This document shows, piece by piece, positions 1-6,158 of a DNA stretch of 8,054 nt (the stretch's first letter is position 1; every line of letters starts with the position of its first letter). This DNA comes from Tannerella sp. (GTDB lineage: Bacteria; Bacteroidota; Bacteroidia; Bacteroidales; Tannerellaceae). Below the pieces are notes generated by a model. It searched no databases and was not told the DNA's origin. It saw only the letters and a program-made list of their open reading frames with translations. Position numbers and translations under genes: made by a program. The DNA lies in the NCBI GenBank assembly GCA_031263835.1, contig JAISEZ010000114.1, forward strand, positions 1 to 8,054. The letters are read 5' to 3'.

Positions 1-2696
1 ACGATTTGCCGGACGGTATCCAGTTCGTCTTGCCGGACGTTGAAATTCAATTCGTCGTGCACCTGCAGAATCATTTTACTTTGCAGGTCTTCCGCCTCGA
101 AACGGCTGAAGATGCGCACCATCGCCATTTTAATGATGTCGGCGGCGCTTCCCTGTATCGGCGCGTTGATGGCGTTGCGCTCGGCGTAACCGCGCACCAC
201 GGCGTTGCCGGACTGGATGTCGGGCAGAAAACGCTTCCGCTTGAAAATCGTCTCGACATAGCCCTTTTCCCGCGCCAGCGCGATGCTTTTGTCCATGTAT
301 TCCTTCACGCCCGGATAGGTGTCGAAATAACCGGTAATCAGTTCCCGCGCTTCGATTTTGGGGATGTTCAGCCGCTCGGCCAGCCCGAAAACGGAAATGC
401 CGTAGATAATCCCGAAGTTGGCCGTTTTGGCTTTGCGGCGCATCTCGACGGTGACTTCCGCAGGCGCGACGCGGTAGATTTTTGCCGCCGTTGCCGCGTG
501 GATGTCGGCGCCGCTGCGGAAGGCCTCAATCATGCCGGCGTCACTGCTCAGGTGCGCCATGATGCGCAGCTCAATCTGGGAGTAGTCGGCTGAGAAGAAG
601 ACGCAGTCCGCACGGTCGGGGATGAACGCTTTGCGTATTTCGCGTCCGAGGGCGTCGCGGATGGGGATGTTTTGCAGGTTGGGGTTCGTGGAACTGAGGC
701 GTCCGGTGGCGGTCACGGTCTGGTTGAACGACGTGTGAATCTTGCCCGTCAGGGGATTGACCAGCTCCGGCAAGGCGTCGACGTAGGTGCCGAGCAGCTT
801 CTTCACGCCGCGGTAATCCAGCAGCTTGCCGGCAATCGGGTGCCTGTTGCGGAGTTTTTCCAGCACGTCTTCGCTGGTGCTGTAGTTGCCGGTCTTGGTT
901 TTCTTTACCTTTTCCTCAATCTGGAGGCGTTCGAAAAGGACTTCGCTCACCTGCTTGGCCGAATTGATGTTGAACTTTTCGCCGGCCAGGTCATAGATGG
1001 CCTGCTCCAGTTTGCCGGCCACCCGGGTCAGTTCTCCCGAAATCTGCCGCAGCGCTTCCCGGTCAACCGTGACGCCGGCCGCTTCCATGTCGGCCAGCAC
1101 GTATACCAGCGGCATTTCAATGTCCAGAAACAGCGACTCCAAGCCTTCGGAAGCCAGTTTCGGCCTGAAAAAGTTCCACAGGCGCAGGGTCACGTCCGCA
1201 TCTTCCGCCGCATAATCGCAGATTTTTTCAACCGGAACCGAACGCATCGTCAGCTGGTTTTTTCCCTTGGGGCCAATCAGCGCCTCAATCGGAACGGGAC
1301 GGTAATTCAGGTACGTTTCCGACAGGTAGTCCATGCCGTGCCTCAGTTCCGGATTCAGGAGGTAGTGGGCAATCATGGTGTCGAGCAGCGGTCCGGCCAC
1401 GCGAATCCCGTATTTCCGCAGGACGAGCATGTCGAACTTGATGTTCTGCCCGATTTTCCGGATTTCACGGTTTTGAAGCGCTTCCACCAGAGGCTCCAGC
1501 GTGTGCAGGGCACCGTCCGTCGCTTCCGGCACGGGTACATACCACGCTTCCCCTTCCCTGACGGCAAAGGACATGCCTGCCAGATGCGCCGTCAGGGGGT
1601 CGAGACTGTCCGTCTCCGTGTCGAAGGCAAAAAACGGCTGACCGGCCAGCATCCGTCCCAGTTCGGCGCGCTTCTCTTCCGTATCCGCCAGATGATAGGT
1701 GTGGGGGACGCTGTCGATGTTCGCAAGGGAAGAGGCGGTGTTTTCCGGCGTTTCGCCGGACGCGTCTTCCGTTTCACCGGCCGGGGCGTCAAAGAGGGAC
1801 AGCTGGGCGGGCCGGGAAAACACTTTCTTTATTTCCTTCTCTTCCAGCTTCTGAATGAAACTCCGGAATTCCAGTTCCCGGTACAGTTCCGTCAGCGCCG
1901 CCCTGTCCGGCTTCCTGCGGAGGCAAAGGTCGGCGTCGAACCGGACGGGAACGTCCGTCACAATGGTCGCCAGAAATTTGGAAAAACGTATCTGTTCGGC
2001 ATTTTCCTCTATTTTGGTTTTCAGGCTGCCCTTCAGGCTACCGGTATGATTCAGGAGATTTTCCACGGAATCAAATTCCTCGAGCAGCTTCTGCGCCGTT
2101 TTCTCGCCGACGCCCGGACAGCCGGGAATATTGTCCGACGCATCTCCCATCAGTCCCAGCAGGTCGGTCATCTGCGCCACCGATTTCAGTCCGTACTTCG
2201 ACAGGACTTCCGCCACGCCCAGCGTTTCATAATCGCCGCCAAACTTCGGGCGATACTGGAAAACGTGTTCCGAAACCAGCTGTCCGTAATCCTTGTCGGG
2301 CGTCATCATATATACCTCGAAACCTTCCGCTTCGGCCTGCCGGGCCACCGTGCCGATGACGTCGTCGGCCTCGTAGCGCATCACCTCCAGCACCGGTATC
2401 CCGCAGGCCTGTATGATTTTCCGGATATAGGGCGTGGAGAGGCGGATGTCTTCCGGCGTTTCTTCGCGCTGCGACTTGTAGGCATCGAAGGCTTCGTGAC
2501 GGAACGTCGGCCCCGGCGGGTCGAATCCGACGGCCACGTGTGTCGGGTTTTCGCGCTTCAGCACGTCTTCCATCGAGTTGACAAATCCGAATATCGCCGA
2601 CGTATTCATCCCCTTCGAATTGATTCGCGGGTTCCGGATAAAAGCATAGTAGGAACGGTATATTAATGCATACGCATCTATCAAGAGCAATTTCAT
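1..2696 (-). CDS. polA: DNA polymerase I, C-terminus cut by window edge
   Basis: Family A DNA polymerase, which removes primers and fills gaps during Okazaki fragment processing and excision repair. About 898 residues are visible, reading from ATG at 2696 in one uninterrupted frame. The 5'-nuclease domain comes first, with acidic residues D7, E109/D111/D112, D134/D136 and D185/D188 (GDASDNIPG). The 3'-5' proofreading domain is complete: D359 and E361 in FDTETDSLD, D422 in NIKFD, and Y495/D499 in DYAAED. The polymerase domain has motif A DYSQIELR (D704, E709), motif B RRKAKTANFGIIYG (R753, K757, F761) and motif C QVHDE (D881, E882). These positions run close to the E. coli numbering, so only about 30-45 residues should be missing beyond position 1. 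It is divergent from the prenyl synthase gene. I see no good promoter or ribosome binding site for it. The call is near certain. Confidence 0.98.
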   Translation of the reverse strand, partial: MKLLLIDAYALIYRSYYAFIRNPRINSKGMNTSAIFGFVNSMEDVLKRENPTHVAVGFDPPGPTFRHEAFDAYKSQREETPEDIRLSTPYIRKIIQACGIPVLEVMRYEADDVIGTVARQAEAEGFEVYMMTPDKDYGQLVSEHVFQYRPKFGGDYETLGVAEVLSKYGLKSVAQMTDLLGLMGDASDNIPGCPGVGEKTAQKLLEEFDSVENLLNHTGSLKGSLKTKIEENAEQIRFSKFLATIVTDVPVRFDADLCLRRKPDRAALTELYRELEFRSFIQKLEEKEIKKVFSRPAQLSLFDAPAGETEDASGETPENTASSLANIDSVPHTYHLADTEEKRAELGRMLAGQPFFAFDTETDSLDPLTAHLAGMSFAVREGEAWYVPVPEATDGALHTLEPLVEALQNREIRKIGQNIKFDMLVLRKYGIRVAGPLLDTMIAHYLLNPELRHGMDYLSETYLNYRPVPIEALIGPKGKNQLTMRSVPVEKICDYAAEDADVTLRLWNFFRPKLASEGLESLFLDIEMPLVYVLADMEAAGVTVDREALRQISGELTRVAGKLEQAIYDLAGEKFNINSAKQVSEVLFERLQIEEKVKKTKTGNYSTSEDVLEKLRNRHPIAGKLLDYRGVKKLLGTYVDALPELVNPLTGKIHTSFNQTVTATGRLSSTNPNLQNIPIRDALGREIRKAFIPDRADCVFFSADYSQIELRIMAHLSSDAGMIEAFRSGADIHAATAAKIYRVAPAEVTVEMRRKAKTANFGIIYGISVFGLAERLNIPKIEARELITGYFDTYPGVKEYMDKSIALAREKGYVETIFKRKRFLPDIQSGNAVVRGYAERNAINAPIQGSAADIIKMAMVRIFSRFEAEDLQSKMILQVHDELNFNVRQDELDTVRQI

Positions 2697-2762
2697 ATCT
2701 GATTCTTTTGTGTAATTTGCGGGTAAATGTACGAAAAATCTGTATTACTCATCACTTTTTCT

Positions 2763-2770
2763 TATTTTTG
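2763..2770 (+). promoter_or_regulatory. Possible Bacteroidetes -7 promoter box for the prenyl synthase gene
   Basis: TATTTTTG matches the Bacteroidetes -7 consensus TAnnTTTG and lies 19 bp before the ATG at 2790. That would leave a very short 5' leader. No TTTG-like -33 box stands at the usual 19-21 bp spacing (the bases around 2738-2744 do not match), so only half of the promoter is supported. Confidence 0.35.
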
Positions 2771-2789
2771 CAACGCATAAAATGAATAT

Positions 2790-3764
2790 ATGACTGACAA
2801 AATTCAAATAGAGCGTCCCGTATCGGAGGCTTTTGACCGTTTCCAGACGGAGTTTGCGCGGGCGCTCCACAGCGAGGTGGAGACGGTGCGCGCCGCCGTA
2901 GAGACCATCCACAGCTCCAGCGGCAAACATATCCGTCCGCTGCTGCTGCTGCTGACCGCCGAGGCCTGCGGCGGAGTACATGCGGCATCCGTTCACGCCG
3001 CCGTGCTGCTCGAACTGCTGCATACGGCGTCCCTGATTCACGACGACGTGGTCGATGACACGAAACAGCGCCGCGGCGCCCTCTCCCTGAATGCCATCCA
3101 CGACAACCGCATCGCCGTGCTGGTGGGCGACTTCATTATTGCCCACGCGCTGATTCGCGCCGTGCAGCTGGGGGATATGCAAATCGTCGGTATCATGGCG
3201 AAGCTCAGCCTCGCGATGGCCGAGGGCGAAATCAAGCAGCTGGAAAATGCGGACAAACTCATCCTGACCGAAGAGGATTACTTCGTCGTGCTGGAAAAGA
3301 AAACGGCCGTCCTGCTGGCCTCGTGCACGGAAATCGGCGCCATCACGGCCGGCGCGCCGGCGAAGCTGCAGGAGACGTGCCGGACGTTCGGCAAGCTGCT
3401 CGGATACTGTTTCCAGATAAAGGACGACATTTTCGACTGTTTCGAGGACAGCCAGACCGGAAAACCCAGCGGCAACGACCTGCGCGAGGGTAAAGTGACG
3501 CTGCCCCTCCTGCACGCCCTCGAAACGGCTTCGCCGGCGGAACAGGCGCCCTACATGGACATGCTGCTGGAGAAGGATTTCACGCCGGACAACATCGCCG
3601 CGCTGCTCCGGTTTGCCCGGGAAAAGGGGGGCATCGAATACGCCGAAGCGCGCATGAACGGCTTCCGGGAACAGGCATCGGCCATCATCCGTACCCTGCC
3701 CGCCTCCGAAGCGCGCGACAGCCTCCTCCTCCTGGCCGACTACCTGGCCGAACGTACAGGATAA
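2790..3764 (+). CDS. Long-chain trans-polyprenyl diphosphate synthase
   Basis: A 324-residue class I isoprenyl diphosphate synthase that condenses isopentenyl diphosphate onto an allylic diphosphate, probably making the side chain of menaquinone. Diagnostic motifs are GKHIRP (residues 45-50), the first aspartate-rich motif DDVVD (85-89) preceded by LIH, KT at 171-172, and the second aspartate-rich motif QIKDDIFD (209-216). The length is normal for the family. The residue five before the first Asp motif is Ala80, and positions -4 and -5 are not aromatic. In this family that favours long-chain products over farnesyl diphosphate; the exact chain length cannot be read from sequence. The start at 2790 follows an AT-rich leader with a -7 box. 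It is transcribed away from polA. An octad-repeat inverted array begins 2 bp after its stop. The symbol (ispA/ispB-like) is left open because product length is unknown. Confidence 0.93.
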   Translation: MTDKIQIERPVSEAFDRFQTEFARALHSEVETVRAAVETIHSSSGKHIRPLLLLLTAEACGGVHAASVHAAVLLELLHTASLIHDDVVDDTKQRRGALSLNAIHDNRIAVLVGDFIIAHALIRAVQLGDMQIVGIMAKLSLAMAEGEIKQLENADKLILTEEDYFVVLEKKTAVLLASCTEIGAITAGAPAKLQETCRTFGKLLGYCFQIKDDIFDCFEDSQTGKPSGNDLREGKVTLPLLHALETASPAEQAPYMDMLLEKDFTPDNIAALLRFAREKGGIEYAEARMNGFREQASAIIRTLPASEARDSLLLLADYLAERTG

Positions 3765-3765
3765 A

Positions 3766-3886
3766 ATTCAAAGATTCAAGGATTCAAAAATTCAATGATT
3801 CAAGGGTTTTGGCCGGAACAGCTATCCTTACCGAAAACCCTTGAATTTTTGAATCATTGAATCTTTGAATTTTTGAATCATTGAAT
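3766..3886. repeat. Inverted array of 8-bp ATTCAA+NN repeats
   Basis: The left arm has five octads in a row, ATTCAA followed by AG, GG, AA, TG, GG (3766-3805). The right arm has six octads of the reverse complement (3839-3886). The arms face each other as 45-nt sequences (3766-3810 and 3834-3878) with about six mismatches, and the innermost 13 bp (3798-3810 with 3834-3846) pair perfectly around a 23-nt loop. It fills the spacer between the prenyl synthase stop and the MmcQ/YjbR start. Transcribed, it would form a long, slippable hairpin that could end or attenuate transcription or protect the upstream mRNA 3' end. That role is inference. Confidence 0.9.
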
Positions 3887-3902
3887 TCTTAAAACCGAAA
3901 CG

Positions 3903-4265
3903 ATGAATATTGAAGATTTGAGAGATTACTGCCTTTCCATCAAGGGGAGTATGGAATCCACGCCCTTTATCGACAACCGGATATTGACATTTAAGGTGAT
4001 GGACAAGCTGTTTGCCTATATCAACCTGGAACCCGAAGACGGACGGTTTAACGTTTGCCTGAAGTGTCATCCCGAAAAAACGGTTGAATTGCGTGAACAC
4101 TGTAACGGTATTGTTGAGACGTCATTCAAATCACTGATGTGGAACGCGGTATATCTGGAAAGCGACGTGCCCGACAGCCTGATTAAGGAACTCGTCAGCC
4201 ATTCCGTGGAAGAGGTAATCCGGAAACTGCCGAAAAGTAAACGGGAAGAATATAAAAACAGGTAA
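3903..4265 (+). CDS. MmcQ/YjbR family protein
   Basis: A 120-residue protein matching the remembered pattern of the MmcQ/YjbR family (DUF419, CyaY-like fold), often annotated as DNA-binding although its cellular role is poorly established. Features are the N-terminal MNIEDLRDYCLSIKG, the strand-rich core FKVMDKLFAYINLE (30-43), the LKCHPEKTVELREH stretch (53-66), the conserved tryptophan in MWNAVYLE (W80) and the C-terminal helix LIKELVSHSVEEVIRKLPK (93-111). The length is typical. The start follows AAAACCGAAACG with no clear Shine-Dalgarno, which is normal in this phylum. The gene is visibly more AT-rich than polA and the prenyl synthase. It sits between two repeat arrays, with the octads ending 16 bp before it and the 21-bp array starting 3 bp after it. 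It could be read through from the prenyl synthase gene, but the hairpin array makes that uncertain. Confidence 0.88.
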   Translation: MNIEDLRDYCLSIKGSMESTPFIDNRILTFKVMDKLFAYINLEPEDGRFNVCLKCHPEKTVELREHCNGIVETSFKSLMWNAVYLESDVPDSLIKELVSHSVEEVIRKLPKSKREEYKNR

Positions 4266-4268
4266 CTG

Positions 4269-4541
4269 TTCAGGGGGTATCGCAAAACGTTCGGGTTATG
4301 CCCCCAAGTATTCGGGACATGCCCCCAAACGTTCGGGTTATGCCCCCAAGCATTCGGGGCATGCCCCCAAACATTCGGGTTATGCCCCCAAACATTCGGG
4401 GCATAACCCCAAGCATTCGGGACATGCCCCCAAACATTCGGGGCATAACCCCAAACATTCGGGGCATGTCCCCAAACATTCGGGGCATAACCCCAAACAT
4501 TCGGGGCATAACCCTAAACGTTCGGAACATAATCCCGAACG
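4269..4541. repeat. 21-bp tandem array with mirror-ordered palindromic cores
   Basis: Twelve consecutive 21-bp units (4290-4541) are preceded by one degenerate unit (4269-4289). A typical unit is TTC + 12-bp core + CAAACA, where the core is GGG-NN-AT-NN-CCC(C). The left NN is TT, AC or GC; the right NN is GC, AA or GT. Cores 1-5 read TT.GC, AC.GC, TT.GC, GC.GC, TT.GC. Cores 6-10 read GC.AA, AC.GC, GC.AA, GC.GT, GC.AA. About the axis at 4393, cores 1/10, 2/9, 3/8 and 5/6 are exact reverse complements and 4/7 differs at one base. Units 11-12 decay. It fills most of the 409-bp convergent spacer (4266-4674) between the MmcQ/YjbR gene and trmB. The function is unknown. Confidence 0.95.
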
Positions 4542-4556
4542 TTCGTGTTTTTATCT

Positions 4557-4588
4557 ATGAAAAAGTCGGGAAATCCTGATTTTTTCAT
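4557..4588. terminator. Hairpin in convergent spacer, possible bidirectional terminator
   Basis: ATGAAAAAGTC (4557-4567) pairs with GATTTTTTCAT (4578-4588) as an 11-bp stem with one G-T wobble. The 10-nt loop GGGAAATCCT can add two GG/CC pairs. The stem has an A-run on one side and a T-run on the other, as in bidirectional terminators, and it lies between convergent genes. The stem is AT-rich, so terminator strength is doubtful. Confidence 0.45.
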
Positions 4589-4603
4589 GGAATTACCGAT
4601 TCG

Positions 4604-4624
4604 CATAATTCATAATTTATAATT
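4604..4624. repeat. Three tandem AT-rich heptads
   Basis: CATAATT, CATAATT, TATAATT in a row, just downstream of the trmB stop codon. This is a third short-period run with a 7-bp unit, but there is no clear inverted partner nearby. The rest of the spacer to 4674 shows no gene. Confidence 0.6.
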
Positions 4625-4674
4625 CGTACGGTGTCCATGTACGGCGCTCCTCGAATGAAGACTTTAACCGGCTT

Positions 4675-5427
4675 TCATATCCCCGTCCGGGGACGCTGAT
4701 CCCGGCCGAAACTCCGGTAGGAATCCGGTTCGGGGACGATGTCCGGTTCGAGGTATTCCTCCCGCGGCTCGCAGACAAAGCGGAGGTATTTGATGTTCAT
4801 TCCGCGAGACAGCCACTGCTGTTCGTAAAACGTCCGAATCGAAAGAATTTCGTCCGCAAGCCGGCTGCGGTACAGGTCTTCCGTCTCGACCAGCGCCGGC
4901 AGACGGTTGACGCGAATTATCTCGCGGGTATAGGCATACATATACGGGCTGTCGGTTTTCAGGTGAACCACGCCGCCCTCGCCCAGCAACTCGCCGTACA
5001 TCCGCAGGAAACACGCGGAGGTCATCCGTTTGTTTGTTTTCTTCATCTGGGGATCGGGAAACGTGATCCAGATTTCGGACACTTCGCCCGGAGCAAAGAA
5101 ACGGGGAAGGAGTTCGATGCGGGTACGCAGGAAGGCTACGTTGGGCAAATGCTCTTCCAGCGCCTGCTTCGCGCCCGACCACATCCGCGCACCCTTGATG
5201 TCTACGCCGATAAAGTTTTTCCCGGGGAAGAGCCTGCCCAGTCCGACGGTATATTCTCCTTTGCCGCAACCCAGTTCGAGCACCACAGGAGCCGGATTCC
5301 CGAAATACTGTTTCCTCCAGCAGCCTTTCATCTCAACGTCTTTTTCGTGCAACACACCCGGGGGATATTGAAACACATTGGGATAACTGCTCATCTCTTC
5401 GAATTTCCGTAATTTATTCCTTGCCAT
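4675..5427 (-). CDS. trmB: tRNA (guanine-N7-)-methyltransferase TrmB
   Basis: A 250-residue SAM-dependent methyltransferase that makes m7G at position 46 in the variable loop of tRNAs. The Rossmann-fold SAM motif is LELGCGKGEYT (50-60), followed by the acidic ribose-binding region GVDIKG (74-79). The family signature FPDPQMKKTNKR (123-134) holds the catalytic-site aspartate, and the TDS triplet is at 158-160. FPDPQMKK in place of the commoner FPDPWxK fits my memory of Bacteroidales TrmB. The start MARNKLRKFEEMSSYPNVF also matches that group. Residues after about 218 form a proline- and acid-containing tail that looks divergent. It lies 143 bp downstream of pdxT on the same strand, with the heptad inverted array in the gap. 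I saw no promoter box there, so readthrough from pdxST is possible. Confidence 0.96.
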   Translation of the reverse strand: MARNKLRKFEEMSSYPNVFQYPPGVLHEKDVEMKGCWRKQYFGNPAPVVLELGCGKGEYTVGLGRLFPGKNFIGVDIKGARMWSGAKQALEEHLPNVAFLRTRIELLPRFFAPGEVSEIWITFPDPQMKKTNKRMTSACFLRMYGELLGEGGVVHLKTDSPYMYAYTREIIRVNRLPALVETEDLYRSRLADEILSIRTFYEQQWLSRGMNIKYLRFVCEPREEYLEPDIVPEPDSYRSFGRDQRPRTGI

Positions 5428-5430
5428 GAG

Positions 5431-5578
5431 TAATTAATGGTTAGCGGTTAATGGTTAACGGTTAATGATGAGTGATAAATAGATGCGGCATTGGCGGCGA
5501 CCGGATTTTGTGTATGAAACCATGACTGTATTCTACTAATCATTAATCATTAACCGTTAACCGTTAACCACTAATTAA
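5431..5578. repeat. Inverted array of 7-bp NN+GGTTA repeats
   Basis: The left arm is built of heptads ATGGTTA, GCGGTTA, ATGGTTA, ACGGTTA, ATGATGA (5437-5471). The right arm is the complement: TAATCAT twice, TAACCGT twice, then TAACCAC (5537-5571). Palindromic TAATTA caps lie outside both. The arms 5431-5471 and 5537-5577 match at all but about six of 41 positions around a 65-nt loop. The array spans the whole pdxT-trmB spacer, starting 4 bp upstream of the trmB start and running over the last codons and TAG stop of pdxT. In a pdxST-trmB transcript it would fold into a hairpin just before trmB. Its effect on expression is inference. Confidence 0.9.
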
Positions 5579-6140
5579 CCGCTTTTTGGAGAAACCGGAC
5601 ATGCAGCCGCGTGTCGTCCGTCAGTTCGGGATGGAAGGCGGCAGCCAGCAGGTTGTCCTGTTCGGCCAGCAGGATTTTGCCCTCATGCACGAGCAGGGGA
5701 CGGACGCCCTCGCCGGCTTTTTCGATATAGGGAGCGCGGATAAAGACGGTGTGAAACGGCGCGTCGCCCAGTACGGGGATGAACATGTCGGCCTCAAAAC
5801 TGGCCTGCTGGCGTCCGAAGGCATTGCGTTCCACCTGCGTATCCATCAGCCCCAGTCGGTACTGTTCGCTGCCATTGATGTGTTTCGAGAGCAGAATCAG
5901 CCCCGTGCACGTCCCGAAAACGGGAAGCCCCCTGCGACCGGCTTCGGCAATGGGTTCCAGCAGGCCGTAACGGACCAGCAGTTTCCCGACAGTCGTACTC
6001 TCGCCGCCGGGAAGAATCAGCCCGTCGATACCCGTCAAGTCTTCCGGATTCAACACGTCAACCGTTTCCACGCCCAGCCCGTGCAGGATGTTGCGATGCT
6101 CCCGCACGGCGCCCTGCAACGCCAAAATACCGATTTTCAT
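5571..6140 (-). CDS. pdxT: PLP synthase glutaminase subunit PdxT
   Basis: A 189-residue class I glutamine amidotransferase that hydrolyses glutamine and passes ammonia to PdxS for de novo pyridoxal 5'-phosphate (vitamin B6) synthesis. The N-terminus [15 protein letters not shown] is typical. LPGGESTT (43-50) gives the oxyanion/substrate loop, C78 in [10 protein letters not shown] is the nucleophile, and H170 and E172 in FHPELT complete the triad. The length is normal. The start at 6140 lies 18 bp after the pdxS stop and is in the same reading frame as pdxS, with a GAGGGA stretch immediately before the ATG. PdxT and PdxS normally assemble as a 12+12 complex in the cytoplasm. The TAG stop lies inside the right arm of the heptad array. 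The call is near certain. Confidence 0.98.
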   Translation of the reverse strand: MKIGILALQGAVREHRNILHGLGVETVDVLNPEDLTGIDGLILPGGESTTVGKLLVRYGLLEPIAEAGRRGLPVFGTCTGLILLSKHINGSEQYRLGLMDTQVERNAFGRQQASFEADMFIPVLGDAPFHTVFIRAPYIEKAGEGVRPLLVHEGKILLAEQDNLLAAAFHPELTDDTRLHVRFLQKAVN

Positions 6141-6158
6141 TCCCTCTGTCCGTTTTTT

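Noticed and set aside
672..2666. Long plus-strand ORF of 664 residues
   Set aside because: It is antisense to polA, whose catalytic motifs are all intact. Long antisense frames are common opposite GC-rich genes.
2724..2731. Minus-strand TACATTTA as the polA -7 box
   Set aside because: The last base does not fit TAnnTTTG, and no TTTG-like -33 box is at the right distance.
4270..4530. Minus-strand 86-residue ORF in the same array
   Set aside because: Same reason: period divisible by three keeps it open, and there is no sign of coding constraint.
4269..4541. CRISPR array
   Set aside because: Units are 21 bp end to end with no unique spacers, and there are no cas genes in the window.
4290..4541. 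G-quadruplex forming array
   Set aside because: G-runs on each strand recur only every 21 bp apart from their C-run partners, so loops would be too long for a canonical quadruplex.
3766..4541. Insertion sequence or transposon around the MmcQ/YjbR gene
   Set aside because: There is no transposase or integrase, no terminal inverted repeats shared by the two arrays, and no visible target-site duplication.
4298..4579. Plus-strand 93-residue heptapeptide-repeat ORF
   Set aside because: It is a by-product of a 21-bp tandem array. Differences between units are almost all amino-acid changing, the opposite strand is equally open, and there is no supporting ribosome binding site.
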